24,964 nt of DNA from CAYRLW01 sp964425215. Its GTDB lineage: Bacteria > Spirochaetota > Spirochaetia > Treponematales > Breznakiellaceae. The stretch's first letter is position 1. Each line of letters starts with the position of its first letter. Under the pieces are notes generated by a model that was given only the letters and a program-made list of their open reading frames with translations, was not told the origin of the DNA and did no database searches. Made by a program: the position numbers and the translations under genes. Location of the stretch: contig CAYRLW010000049.1 of NCBI GenBank assembly GCA_964425215.1, positions 1 to 24,964 of the forward strand. Reading direction: 5' to 3'. Below are positions 1 through 8,469 of the stretch, one piece after another.

Positions 1-2
1 AG

Positions 3-1940
3 GTCCCCTTCACCCTGGCGCCCAACGTGGCGACCCGAAATGAAGTCATCGCCGGCGGAAGCGGCGGCCCGATCAGCAAGCGCGCCCTGTTCAGCCTGAC
101 ACAGCAGGCGCTGAAGCAGTATGGCGTCGAGGTCTATATCGAGGGCGGCTTCGTCACCGTCGGCACCACCCCCCAGGGCGGCACGGGTGTCGAGATCAAT
201 CGCAGTCGCAACGCCTCGCCAACAGCGGGCCGGGTAGTGCAGTTCTTCACCGTCCAGACCATCGAGGTGAACGCCCTGCAAAGCCTATTGCAGGACCTCT
301 ATCCCAATCTGGCCGGCGCCCGCATCACCCCGGATCCGCTGACCAACAGCCTGATCATCTCCGGCTCGGGCCGCGAAGTGGCCCAGGTGGTCCGTGCACT
401 GCGCGAGATTGACCAGCCGCGTTTCGCTGGCGCAGAAGTTCTGCGCATCGAGCCTTCGTTCTGGGCCACCGACGCGCTCGCCACCTCGCTGGAACAGGTG
501 CTGACGACCGAAGGTTATGTGGTCTCGCGTCAAGCCCTGGCGGGCCGCGCCCTTGTCATCCTGTCCTTCCCGGCCGCCAACCAGATCCTGATCTTCGGTC
601 GCGATCCGGAAGTCCTGGGCCGCGCCCGCTACTGGGCTGAGACCTTGGATCAGCCTGCGGCGCTTGGGGACAAGGCCTCGACCTTCGTCTATCAAGTCAA
701 GAACACGGACGCCGCCTCGCTGGGACAACTGGCCATGGGCCAGGCGCCGACGACGGCTCAAGCCCGGCCGCCGGTCGGAGTGCCCGGCACCCCAGCCGTA
801 CAGATCGCCGGCGGCGGCGGTCGCGACAGCCAACAAGGAGCCTCGCCCCAACAGAGTGCGGCTGGGCAGGGCGGGCAGTTCATGAACGGCCGGGTGCTGA
901 CCGACCCCATGGGCAACCGCATCATCTTTACGGGCACGGCCACCGAGTTCGCCCAGCTTCGGGCCCTGCTGACCGTGCTGGACACGCCGGCGCCCCAGGT
1001 GGTGATCGAGGTCATGATCGCCGAGGTCACCCTGACCGACAACACCAGCCTTGGCGTTCAGTTGTTTGGCACCGACGTGCGTGGCGACGGCGTTCTCAAC
1101 GGCGGGACCGAAGGAATCGCAATCGGCAGCGGCGGCTTGTTAATGAGCTTTACCGGCCCGGAATTCCGCGCGCGTTTGAACGCCCAGGCAGGGAACAACC
1201 GCGTCAATATCCTGCAACGACCTCAACTCGTCGCCCGCAGCGGCGGCACGGCCCGGTTCCAGGTCGGCACTGACGTTCCAATCATCACCTCGCAGCGCGC
1301 TACTAATACCCAGGTCGGGGGCGACAGCGACATCCTGCAAAGCGTCCAGTACCGCCAGACCGGCGTGATTCTGGATCTGAAGCCGGTAGTCTATGGCGAC
1401 AGGGTGGATATCACCATTAGTCAGGAGATCTCAGAAGTCGGCGAATCCAGCAATCCAGCCATTGCTAGCCCGCCGATCCTGAACCGCAGCCTGACTACTC
1501 AAATCGCCATTACCGATGGTTGGACCGGGGTCCTAGGCGGGTTGATCAGCAACAACTACACTAAGATCAACACCGGGGTCCCCTTCCTGAAGGACGTCCC
1601 GCTACTCGGCTCAGCCTTTCAGAACAATTCTGTGAGGGGCAACCGAACAGAACTGCTGATCCTGATCACACCACATGTGCTGCGCGGCGACGAAGACATG
1701 GCCGACTACGCCGATCGCTACGCCAGCGACATGAACGCCGCCTTCCGCACGGGTCGCGGCTGGTCCTACACGCTGACGCCCTTCAACGTGGGTTATGGTG
1801 TGCGTGGCGTCGGCTTCGACCTGCCGTCCCCGAATCGCCCCTCGGATCGACGCATTATTGAGACGCCTCCTTCAGATGCTCCGCCGGTTGATGTTGCGAC
1901 GGACCCCGTGATCATGACCACGCCGCCTGCCGCCGACTGA
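3..1940 (+). CDS. gspD: Type II secretion secretin GspD (5' end cut by window)
   Basis: This is the outer-membrane secretin that forms the T2SS exit pore. The frame is open to the window edge (VPFTLAPN precedes the first GTG at 27), so the true start lies upstream and the signal peptide is missing. Visible in order are an N0-type segment, N1 and N2 ring-building modules (one ends ALREIDQPRF), a Gly/Gln-rich insert, an N3 module (VLTDPMGNRIIFTGT), then the secretin core. The core holds VVIEVMIAEVTL, GVILDLKPVV and the family signature stretch TGVPFLKDVPLLGSAF, followed by TELLILITPHVLR. A tail of about 80 residues rich in Pro and Asp follows the core; it could be a pilotin-binding or surface-exposed end, but I cannot tell. 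The gene converges on the pseudopilin gene with only 4 bases between stop codons. The family call is very sure; GspD rather than a type IV pilus PilQ is supported by the adjacent gspE/gspF/pseudopilin genes. Confidence 0.95.
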   Translation, partial: VPFTLAPNVATRNEVIAGGSGGPISKRALFSLTQQALKQYGVEVYIEGGFVTVGTTPQGGTGVEINRSRNASPTAGRVVQFFTVQTIEVNALQSLLQDLYPNLAGARITPDPLTNSLIISGSGREVAQVVRALREIDQPRFAGAEVLRIEPSFWATDALATSLEQVLTTEGYVVSRQALAGRALVILSFPAANQILIFGRDPEVLGRARYWAETLDQPAALGDKASTFVYQVKNTDAASLGQLAMGQAPTTAQARPPVGVPGTPAVQIAGGGGRDSQQGASPQQSAAGQGGQFMNGRVLTDPMGNRIIFTGTATEFAQLRALLTVLDTPAPQVVIEVMIAEVTLTDNTSLGVQLFGTDVRGDGVLNGGTEGIAIGSGGLLMSFTGPEFRARLNAQAGNNRVNILQRPQLVARSGGTARFQVGTDVPIITSQRATNTQVGGDSDILQSVQYRQTGVILDLKPVVYGDRVDITISQEISEVGESSNPAIASPPILNRSLTTQIAITDGWTGVLGGLISNNYTKINTGVPFLKDVPLLGSAFQNNSVRGNRTELLILITPHVLRGDEDMADYADRYASDMNAAFRTGRGWSYTLTPFNVGYGVRGVGFDLPSPNRPSDRRIIETPPSDAPPVDVATDPVIMTTPPAAD

Positions 1941-1944
1941 GAAC

Positions 1945-2382
1945 TCAGCCTTCCGATTGAAGCCGTTGCCAACCTAGGCGGTCGAAAACCAGGGGCGCGG
2001 GCGGCCGCCCTTGCGCCCGCTCGACACCAACCGTGACCTGATAAAGTTGCACTTCGAAGGCGCCGTCGCCTACCGGAAATCCTGCATTAATACGGCGTTC
2101 GCTCTTGGGCTCGGCCGACCAGACGATGGTATCGCCATCCGGCAGTTCGATCCGCCCCTGCGGTTGTTCCATCGGGTTGAGGCTACGGGTCAGGGCCAGG
2201 GCGTTCTCCTGCGCCGCCACCTGCTCAATGGCCAGGGCCGCGCGCTGCTGGCTGCGGGTCATCTGGATCTGCAGCTCGAAGATGGCCATCAGCGTCATGG
2301 AGGCGATGGCCAAGGCCACCAGGGCCTCGATGAGGCTGAAACCGTCACGCCTCGACGCGCTTTGGCGCGCGACCGACCGCAT
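1945..2382 (-). CDS. gspI: T2SS minor pseudopilin, GspI-like
   Basis: This 145-residue protein has a textbook type IV prepilin N-terminus: a short basic leader (MRSVARQSASRRDG), cleavage expected after Gly14, then Phe at +1 and Glu at +5 of the mature protein (FSLIEALVALAIA) and a hydrophobic helix. After cleavage by the prepilin peptidase it would join the tip of the periplasmic pseudopilus. The size and a C-terminal half with a short beta-rich domain containing a Trp fit GspI best; GspH or GspJ cannot be excluded from sequence reading alone. Its ATG shares one base with the gspF stop codon (TGATG on the minus strand), so translation is probably coupled to gspF. It is the last gene of the leftward operon and ends 4 bases from the oppositely directed gspD stop. 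No terminator hairpin is visible in that gap. Confidence 0.8.
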   Translation of the reverse strand: MRSVARQSASRRDGFSLIEALVALAIASMTLMAIFELQIQMTRSQQRAALAIEQVAAQENALALTRSLNPMEQPQGRIELPDGDTIVWSAEPKSERRINAGFPVGDGAFEVQLYQVTVGVERAQGRPPAPLVFDRLGWQRLQSEG

Positions 2383-3590
2383 CAGACGACACCTTCGTAA
2401 ACGCTCGACAGGGCCAGAACGAGCGACAGGGCCACAAAGCCGACGACGATGGAGATAATGCCGATGGCCATGGGCTCCAGCAGGGCCGTCATTCGCTTCA
2501 TCCGGTCGCGCAGCCGCGCCTCATAGTTATCGGCCATGAAACCGAACATGGCGCCGATGGCGCCCGACTTCTGGCCCGCGCGCAGCAGGCTGAGATCCAT
2601 AGCCTCAAGCTTGGTGTGCGCGCCCAGCGAGGTGTCCAGCGTCATGCCGGCGCGCAGGTCACTGTCCAGCAGGTCCAGCCCCTGACGGAAAGGACCGATC
2701 GGCACCGCCGCCCGCGCCAGCGCCGCCGCCGACAGCAGGGGCACGCCGTTGTTCAGCGCGAAGGCCGTCAGCCGCGCCCATGAGGCGACCTCGCGCGCCT
2801 GGATCACCGGGCCGACGACCGGCAGGCCGTGAGCGACCGTATAGGCCCGCTCGCGAAACGCCTTGTTCGTCACGATGAAGAAGATGGCGCCGACCAGCAG
2901 CAGCGCGCCGATGCCCACCACGCCCAGATGGGCGTTGGCGAACTCACCCGTCTCCAGCACCCAACGCGACATGGCCGGGATATTTTCGCGGTCGTCGCCG
3001 ATCATGGTGGCGAAGCGCGGTACGACCTGAGTGAAGATGAAGCCGATGGCGGCCACACCCGCGAAGCCGAGAAAGCCCGGATAGGTCATGGCGTTGGCGA
3101 AGTCACGCTGCAGCCGGTCTTCGTAGGCCATCTGTTCGGCCGCTTCTTTCAGGACGTCGGCGATGCGGCCTGAAGCCTCGCCCACACGGGCCATGGCATA
3201 GACGTAGTCGGGAAAGCCGGGAACGTGCTCTTCCAAGGCGTCGCCCAGTGAATCGCCGCGCCGCAGGGCGCCGATGGCGGCCTGGAACTGGCGCTTGCCC
3301 TTGCGGGCCTGCATGCCCTGCGCGACCGTATCCAGCGCCTCCAGCAGGGAAACGCCGGCCTCCAGCATCAGCGCCATCTGGCGCAGCACCAGCACCCGCT
3401 CGCCGGTGCGCAGGCCGCGCTCGCGCCCCTCAGCCTTGGCGGCGGCGGCGGGCTTGATGCGCACCACGGTCAGACCGTCGGCGGCCAGGCGGCGCATGGC
3501 CAAGGCTTCGTCGGCCGCGCCGATCAGGCCCTTGACCATCCGCCCGTCGCGACCGGCGGCTTCGTACTGGAAGGTCAGGTGGTCGGTCAT
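2382..3590 (-). CDS. gspF: T2SS inner-membrane platform protein GspF
   Basis: The 402-residue protein is full length for GspF (usually about 400). It begins with the family-typical FQYEAAGRDG...VKGLI segment and has two repeated cytoplasmic GspF domains (roughly residues 65-190 and 268-392). The first contains LVLRQMALMLEAGVSLLEAL and the second the corresponding FALNNGVPLLSAAALAR. Three hydrophobic segments are seen near residues 171-190, 221-240 and 370-398. It is the inner-membrane scaffold that couples the GspE ATPase to pseudopilus assembly. Its start overlaps the upstream glycosyltransferase stop by 4 bases (ATGA) and its stop overlaps the pseudopilin start by one base. gspE and gspF, normally adjacent in T2SS operons, are here separated by two carbohydrate- or sulfate-transfer genes. 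Confidence 0.95.
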   Translation of the reverse strand: MTDHLTFQYEAAGRDGRMVKGLIGAADEALAMRRLAADGLTVVRIKPAAAAKAEGRERGLRTGERVLVLRQMALMLEAGVSLLEALDTVAQGMQARKGKRQFQAAIGALRRGDSLGDALEEHVPGFPDYVYAMARVGEASGRIADVLKEAAEQMAYEDRLQRDFANAMTYPGFLGFAGVAAIGFIFTQVVPRFATMIGDDRENIPAMSRWVLETGEFANAHLGVVGIGALLLVGAIFFIVTNKAFRERAYTVAHGLPVVGPVIQAREVASWARLTAFALNNGVPLLSAAALARAAVPIGPFRQGLDLLDSDLRAGMTLDTSLGAHTKLEAMDLSLLRAGQKSGAIGAMFGFMADNYEARLRDRMKRMTALLEPMAIGIISIVVGFVALSLVLALSSVYEGVV

Positions 3591-4501
3591 GCGGCCGGTG
3601 CGGGGAAGAAGAGAGGGCGAATCATAGGATGGGTGATCCGCCCGACCAGCAGAGGTTGCGGCGTGCTGCGACGATAGGGCCGGCCCCGAATGGCTTCATA
3701 CTCGCGCGCGTAGGCGTCGCCCAGGCAGCCCTCGCCTTCATCGGCTGGCCGCCCGATCCCCCCAGCCTGGGTCGTGGCGCCGTAGTGAAGCTGGTGGAAG
3801 GTACCCTCGCCGATCAGCATGACCAAGGGCGCGCCAGCGTCCGCGACGGCGCGCTCGAAGAAGTCATAGTTGGCGAACCCTCCGCCCAATGCCCGGAAAT
3901 TCTCGTCATATCCACCCAGGGCCTGAAACCGCGTGCGGCTCATCACAAAAAAGGTGGTCTCCGGGGGGGCAACGAAGGCGCCCTCGCGATAGCTTTCGCC
4001 AAGGGCGCATATCTCGAACAGACGATAGCCGTTAGCGGGCCAGCCGATATCCGCCAGCAGCCGGTCCTCGGTCCCACGATCATAGCCTTCGGTGACCGAG
4101 ATTTGTTGCACCTTGGGTCCAAGATGGAAGCCCAGAGTGGTGACAAAGGCGCCGGGGTCCAGTCGCGACGCCTCGAGCGCCGACGTCATCAGGCCTGGCG
4201 AGGCCATCCGCGCGCCGTCGATGACGACTGCAATCAGTTGCCCCGTCGCCAGCGCCGCGCCTTGATTGATGGCCCGGCACGGCGAAACGCCGCCGTCCTC
4301 CACCCGCAGAACGGTGATGTCGGCGTCGGCGCGAAACCAGTCACGACGGACCGGCTCGGCCGAGCCGTTATCGACGACGATGATCTGAATGTCCCCAGGC
4401 GTCATCCCGATCTGATAGGGCGGCAAGAGGGACTGCACCGTACGGGGGAGTTCGCGGGCCATATCGAAGCCCACGACCACGACGGAAATCAGGGGCGTCA
4501 T
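3587..4501 (-). CDS. Family 2 (GT-A) glycosyltransferase inside the T2SS operon
   Basis: This is a GT2-type glycosyltransferase of about 304 residues. The start at 4501 is chosen over an in-frame ATG at 4528 because it gives a 4-base ATGA overlap with the upstream gene and begins right at the fold (MTPLISVVVVGFDMARELPR). The GT-A hallmarks are the opening beta strand, IIVVDNGS near residue 40, and a later GGYDENF segment typical of acceptor-side GT2 loops. The usual DXD position reads VVIDGAR, a variant of the metal-binding motif. There is no signal peptide and no membrane segment, so the enzyme is cytosolic. It would transfer a nucleotide sugar to an unknown acceptor. Tight coupling to gspF downstream and to a sulfotransferase-like gene upstream suggests co-production with the secretion machine. 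The donor and acceptor cannot be read from the sequence. Confidence 0.85.
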   Translation of the reverse strand: MTPLISVVVVGFDMARELPRTVQSLLPPYQIGMTPGDIQIIVVDNGSAEPVRRDWFRADADITVLRVEDGGVSPCRAINQGAALATGQLIAVVIDGARMASPGLMTSALEASRLDPGAFVTTLGFHLGPKVQQISVTEGYDRGTEDRLLADIGWPANGYRLFEICALGESYREGAFVAPPETTFFVMSRTRFQALGGYDENFRALGGGFANYDFFERAVADAGAPLVMLIGEGTFHQLHYGATTQAGGIGRPADEGEGCLGDAYAREYEAIRGRPYRRSTPQPLLVGRITHPMIRPLFFPAPAA

Positions 4502-5178
4502 GCCGCCAATTCCTGCAACCGGGCCCACAAGGCCGCGCTGCCGGCGGGCACCTCGGCGTCAGCCTTCTGATGGTTCAGTTCGGCCTCGCGGAAGGGCATG
4601 GGACGATCAGCTTCGAGACCCAGATCTCTTGCCGCCCGGCGAAGGCGCGCCTCGTAGTCCGGCGCATCATAATCGATGACGGCGAAGGGCACCTGTTCGC
4701 GCCAGCGCAGCAGCGCGCGGTTGTAGCCGGCCCAGATGTCAAGCGAACGCGAGACCTCGTAGCCGTTGCGCGCAGCGAGCGACCCGGCCACGGCCAGGGG
4801 GTGCCGGATCGAGGCGATAAGTTGAAGCTCGGGCAGGACCTCGAACCACCCGTCCAGAAGGACCGTGGCGCGCGGATCCTTGAAGCCCCAAGGCTGAGGC
4901 AGAACGTCATACTCTGCCAGGACGGCCCTGAGCGTGGCGCGTTCATCCGACGTCCAGACCACGGGCTTCGACGGCGGATTGTCCCAGGCGGCCCCGACGC
5001 GCGCCAGCACGGCGTCGTGCACGGGCCAGAAGCGCGGATTTTCGCGATTGCCCTTTTTATTATGCGGCGCCGCCGTGATGACCTTGCCCATATTCAGGCC
5101 TAGGTCTTCCAGGCACCCTGCAAGGCAGGATGTCCCGGAACGGTGCATGCCGATGACGGCGACGTGAGCCGCCGTCAT
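4498..5178 (-). CDS. Sulfotransferase-family protein inside the T2SS operon
   Basis: The 226-residue protein has the P-loop-like 5'-phosphosulfate-binding motif GMHRSGTS at residues 10-17, WGFKDPR at 97-103 and a second nucleotide-contact segment SIRHPLAVAGSLAARNG at about 123-139. These are arranged as in PAPS-dependent sulfotransferases. It aligns by eye over its N-terminal half with the gene at 21373: both show GMHRSGTS, then a Pro-Asn-x-KG segment, then a D..L.R.G..WD segment. The family transfers sulfate from PAPS to sugars or other acceptors; some members are only sulfotransferase-like, so activity is inferred. The protein is cytosolic, with no export signal. Its ATG overlaps the gspE stop by 4 bases and its stop overlaps the glycosyltransferase start by 4 bases. 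Placement between gspE and gspF is unusual. Confidence 0.82.
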   Translation of the reverse strand: MTAAHVAVIGMHRSGTSCLAGCLEDLGLNMGKVITAAPHNKKGNRENPRFWPVHDAVLARVGAAWDNPPSKPVVWTSDERATLRAVLAEYDVLPQPWGFKDPRATVLLDGWFEVLPELQLIASIRHPLAVAGSLAARNGYEVSRSLDIWAGYNRALLRWREQVPFAVIDYDAPDYEARLRRAARDLGLEADRPMPFREAELNHQKADAEVPAGSAALWARLQELAA

Positions 5179-6968
5179 TCCCCGGCTCCAGCGATGCGAT
5201 AGACTTCGGTCAGGGCCGTCTCGCCTCGACGCGCCTTAAGGAAGCCGTCGTCGGCGAAGCTGAGGAAGCCCTCGCTGCGGGCTGCCGCGGTCAGTTGGTC
5301 CTCGTCCGCCGAGGCGCGCATGCCAGCGATGATGGCTGGCGACATGGGTGCCAGTTCATAGACGCCGACCCGGCCACGGAAGCCGCTGCCGCCGCACTTG
5401 GCGCAGCCGACGGGCTCACGCCAGGCGGCGGGTTCGCGCTGCGCGACGGCGCGCAGGTGGGCCGGGATAGCCAACTCGTGAACCTTGGCCTCGGCGGCGG
5501 TCGAGGGACGGGCGCAGTCGCTGCACAGGCGGCGGATCAGGCGCTGGCCCGCCACGCCGCGCATGACGTCGGCCAGCAGGTAATCCTCGATGCCCAGGTC
5601 AAGCAGACGCGGAATTGCCGCCAGCGCCGTGTTGGTGTGGACGGTCGAGATGACCATGTGACCCGTCAGCGCCGCCTGGACGGCGATTCGCGCGGTCTCG
5701 GGGTCGCGGATTTCGCCGATCATGATGACATCGGGGTCCTGACGCAGGATGGAGCGCAGGCCGGCGGCGAAGGTCAGGCCGATCTCGGACCGCACCCGCA
5801 CCTGGATCACGCCGGGCAGGTCCAGTTCGACCGGGTCCTCGACGGTGATGATCTTGCGCTCGCCGTCGTTCAGATGGGTCAGCAGGCGATAGATGGTCGT
5901 GGTCTTGCCCGAACCGGTTGGGCCGGTGATCAGGAAGACGCCGTTAGGATGTTCGGCCAGACGCAGGAAGCCTTCTTCCTGTGCAGCGCTGACGCCCAGC
6001 TCGGACAGTTGCGGCAGGCGGCTGGTCTTGCCCAGCAGACGCAGGACGATCGACTCGCCCCAGGAGCACGGCAGGGAGGAGACGCGCAGGTCGACCTCCT
6101 GGCCCGAAACGCGAATCGACTGGCGCCCATCCTGCGGCAGGCGGCGCTCGCCGATATCCATGCCGCTGAGCAGCTTGATGCGTGAACAAACTGCGTCGAA
6201 GCTCGAGCGCGGGGCGCTGCGGGCCGTCGTCAGAACCCCGTCGATCCGCATACGGACCAGGAAGCGATCTTCATAGGGTTCGACGTGAACGTCTGAGGCG
6301 CGGCGCGTCAGGGCCTCGGCGAAGACGGCGTTGACGAAGTCGATGGTCGGCGCTTCCTGCGCCAGTTCGCGCAGGCGGACGGCGTCGGCGCCGGCGCCGC
6401 CAAGCCCCACATCCATGACTGGAGCGTGGTCGCGGCTGATGTCCTCGGTCAGGGCCTCGATCAGCGAGCGATGGGCCAGGAAGAAGACGACAGGTTCGGC
6501 CGTCGCCTGGCCGATTCGCTCGGCCAGGGCGGGGTCGAGCGGTTGAACGGCGGCGCAGAGGATGCGAGACTCCCGGCCTTCCTCGGCTTCTTCGCGCCAG
6601 ACCACGGCCTCGCGTTCGGCCCACCAGCCCAGGGGGGAGCGGATTTCGTCGAGGAAGGCTGAAATGTTCGCGGGCGCGGGACTGTCCTCGGGCGCCAGGA
6701 CCGGAAGGTTCAGCTGTTCGGACAGGACGTCGAGAAGCTGGGCCTCGGACAGGGCGCCGAGGCGGACCAGATTGAGGCCGATCAGGCCGCCGTTCTGGGC
6801 CTGGAGCGACAGGGCATTGGCGATGTCGGCGGGCCGCACCAGGCCACGCTCGACCAGCACCTCGCCCAGACGACGGCGGCCCCCGTCCGGGGCAGGGCGA
6901 TCGCGAGTCGTTGAGGGTGCGGTTTGGGTCACCTGACGGCTGTAGCCTTTGAAAACAGCGGCGTCCAC
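5175..6968 (-). CDS. gspE: T2SS assembly ATPase GspE
   Basis: This is the cytoplasmic ATPase that powers pseudopilus extension. In the 597-residue reading, an N-terminal GspE/MshEN-type domain (about 33-170, starting LGEVLVERGLVRPADI) leads to the RecA-like core. The core shows Walker A GPTGSGKTTT at 349-358, an Asp box around EDPVE, Walker B DVIMIGEIRD near 413-422 and a His box STVHTNTA near 441-448. A tetra-cysteine zinc site is present (CSDC at 482-485, CAKC at 522-525), typical of GspE/PilB. The start is uncertain: GTG 6968 has no clear Shine-Dalgarno sequence, while GTG 6932 (VTQTAPS) has AAAGG about 13 bases upstream. It is the first gene of the leftward operon and lies just past the terminator at 7027-7058, so it needs its own promoter in about 60 bases; none is obvious. 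Confidence 0.95.
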   Translation of the reverse strand: MDAAVFKGYSRQVTQTAPSTTRDRPAPDGGRRRLGEVLVERGLVRPADIANALSLQAQNGGLIGLNLVRLGALSEAQLLDVLSEQLNLPVLAPEDSPAPANISAFLDEIRSPLGWWAEREAVVWREEAEEGRESRILCAAVQPLDPALAERIGQATAEPVVFFLAHRSLIEALTEDISRDHAPVMDVGLGGAGADAVRLRELAQEAPTIDFVNAVFAEALTRRASDVHVEPYEDRFLVRMRIDGVLTTARSAPRSSFDAVCSRIKLLSGMDIGERRLPQDGRQSIRVSGQEVDLRVSSLPCSWGESIVLRLLGKTSRLPQLSELGVSAAQEEGFLRLAEHPNGVFLITGPTGSGKTTTIYRLLTHLNDGERKIITVEDPVELDLPGVIQVRVRSEIGLTFAAGLRSILRQDPDVIMIGEIRDPETARIAVQAALTGHMVISTVHTNTALAAIPRLLDLGIEDYLLADVMRGVAGQRLIRRLCSDCARPSTAAEAKVHELAIPAHLRAVAQREPAAWREPVGCAKCGGSGFRGRVGVYELAPMSPAIIAGMRASADEDQLTAAARSEGFLSFADDGFLKARRGETALTEVYRIAGAGE

Positions 6969-7026
6969 CGATGCAGACCACCCCGTTCATCACGAGCCCG
7001 AACCTCGATGCGGGCGGGTTTCGCGC

Positions 7027-7058
7027 AAAGAAAAAGGGAGGGCCGAAGCCCTCCCTTT
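7027..7058 (-). terminator. Strong intrinsic terminator of the exported-protein gene
   Basis: On the minus strand there is an 11-base-pair perfect GC-rich stem (arms 7048-7058 and 7033-7043; core GGGAGGGC / GCCCTCCC) closed by a TTCG tetraloop. It is followed by TTTTTCTTT. The hairpin starts about 23 bases after the stop codon at 7081. This is the clearest terminator in the window and insulates gspE from the highly expressed-looking gene upstream. Confidence 0.93.
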
Positions 7059-7080
7059 CCAGCCTTAAAGCTATAAAGGC

Positions 7081-8469
7081 TTAGCGCGGCGTAACCGTGG
7101 TTTCTTCAACGCGGCCATCGGCATACGAGATGCGGTTGTTGACCGTGACATCGTTTTCCTTGGCTTCGATCGTGACGATCACGTTGGCGCGGACGAACTC
7201 GCCAAGCGCATTCGTCAAAGCTGCCGTACCGATTTGCAGGTCCGAGCGGGCGCTAACCGAGCCAACCAGCACAGGCACGCCGGAGCCAACCGTCGGGTTG
7301 GGGGTCAAGCCCTGGGCGCTGGCAGTGGTAACGTGCTCGACGTAGACGTTGGCCGGCTGGGCGCTCTTGTTAGCGACGCGGATCACCGAAACGGTCGCAT
7401 TCTTAGCAGCGAGAGCCGAAGAGGCGACCCACGGAACCTCAGCCGAAACGCCATCACGAACGATCGAGGACAGCGGAAGGAAGTTCGTCACGTACGGAGC
7501 ATAATCGTCGAAGTTGACGGTGACGCGAGCCTTGTACTCCGAAGCTACCTTGGAGGTGGCGCCGCTGAGGGTAGCCACGACGGGCGAAGTGTAGACGGTT
7601 TGCAGAGCACCGTTGGGGGCGATGTTCTCGCCGATCGGCGTCAGAGCAACGCCGGTAGCACCACCGAAGTTGCCTTCGTACTCGATTTCCAAGTCGTCCA
7701 CAGCACCGATGTCGACTTGCGTGTCGGTCAGGTCGAACACCGACGCGACGCCCGAAGCTTCCGGCAGGTAAACGGCGTTAAGCGTCACACCGATGTTGCC
7801 GAGGGTAGCCGTGGTAGCCGTGGTGGCAGCGCCGCCGAGAGCAAACTGGGAGAAGATCGGGTCTGCATCGAGGGTCACAGTTGCGTTACCAAGCGCGTTA
7901 GGGGCGACGGTCACGGCAACCAGGCTATCATAGTCAACCAGTTGAGCGGCGCTTGCGGTGCCGAAGAGAGCGTTGCCGCCCTCGATCTTGGTGCCAAACT
8001 CCGTTTGGGTTTCGATCGCAACGGTCGGCTTCGCACCGGCAGCAAACTGGATTTCGACATCAGCGAACTCGGCGCTGGTAATAGCATCGTTCGGAGTCGA
8101 AACGAGGAAGGTCACGAAGCTGGAACCGGCTTGGCCGCCGTCCGAGACCGTTTTTTGCTGGTTTGCAATCGAGACGCCAGCGTTCTGCAGATCGATATCA
8201 GAAATGGAAACGGGCGAAGCGAAGGTCGCGCCCCCGCCCAGACGCAGGGTGACCAGCAGGTTGTTGGCGAGCGGAATCGCGTTCGTGTAGGTGGCTTCAG
8301 CGTCAAGCTCACCGGTCAGAGTGCCCGTGGCGACGTCAGCGATCAGGTAGGGAGCGCCGACCGTAACCGGAACAGTGGCCAGAGACACGGACAGGTCGGC
8401 AGCCGTAGCGCCACCAGCGAAAGCGAGAGCAGCTACCGAAGCGGCCGTCAGAAAGAGTTTCTTAGTCAT
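7081..8469 (-). CDS. Exported Cys-/Met-free beta-rich protein, S-layer-like candidate
   Basis: I do not recognise a named family. The start is set at 8469 because GGGGGA lies 10 bases upstream and the protein then opens with a clear Sec signal peptide (MTKKLFLTAASVAALAFAGG, cleavage likely after ATA at 23). An in-frame ATG at 8571 would bury that signal. The mature chain of about 439 residues has no Cys, no Met, one His and one Trp. It is acidic and very rich in Ala, Val, Thr, Ser and Gly with alternating hydrophobic/polar patterns that suggest beta strands. No RTX repeats, autotransporter domain, lipobox or membrane segment is visible. Such composition is typical of S-layer or other abundant secreted surface proteins. 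It has its own promoter (8581-8610), a leader of about 105 bases and a strong terminator. Lying next to T2SS genes, it may be a T2SS substrate; that is inference. A periplasmic or pilus-like role is possible. Confidence 0.72.
   Translation of the reverse strand: MTKKLFLTAASVAALAFAGGATAADLSVSLATVPVTVGAPYLIADVATGTLTGELDAEATYTNAIPLANNLLVTLRLGGGATFASPVSISDIDLQNAGVSIANQQKTVSDGGQAGSSFVTFLVSTPNDAITSAEFADVEIQFAAGAKPTVAIETQTEFGTKIEGGNALFGTASAAQLVDYDSLVAVTVAPNALGNATVTLDADPIFSQFALGGAATTATTATLGNIGVTLNAVYLPEASGVASVFDLTDTQVDIGAVDDLEIEYEGNFGGATGVALTPIGENIAPNGALQTVYTSPVVATLSGATSKVASEYKARVTVNFDDYAPYVTNFLPLSSIVRDGVSAEVPWVASSALAAKNATVSVIRVANKSAQPANVYVEHVTTASAQGLTPNPTVGSGVPVLVGSVSARSDLQIGTAALTNALGEFVRANVIVTIEAKENDVTVNNRISYADGRVEETTVTPR

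Noticed and set aside
3629..4570. Open frame of 313 codons on the plus strand opposite the GT2 gene in the T2SS operon.
   Set aside because: It is low-complexity Arg/Gly/Ala sequence with no motif, while the minus strand carries a clear glycosyltransferase with overlapping operon neighbours.
6271..6993. A 240-codon minus-strand frame overlapping the gspE N-terminus, beginning with ATG 6993.
   Set aside because: Its translation is Arg/Pro-rich and has no similarity to a known domain; the gspE frame in the same place has the N-terminal GspE domain. A gspE frameshift was considered, but the gspE frame is continuous.
7081..8469. The exported protein as an RsaA-like RTX S-layer protein.
   Set aside because: No GGxGxD calcium repeats and no C-terminal type I secretion signal are seen, and it has a cleavable N-terminal Sec signal instead.
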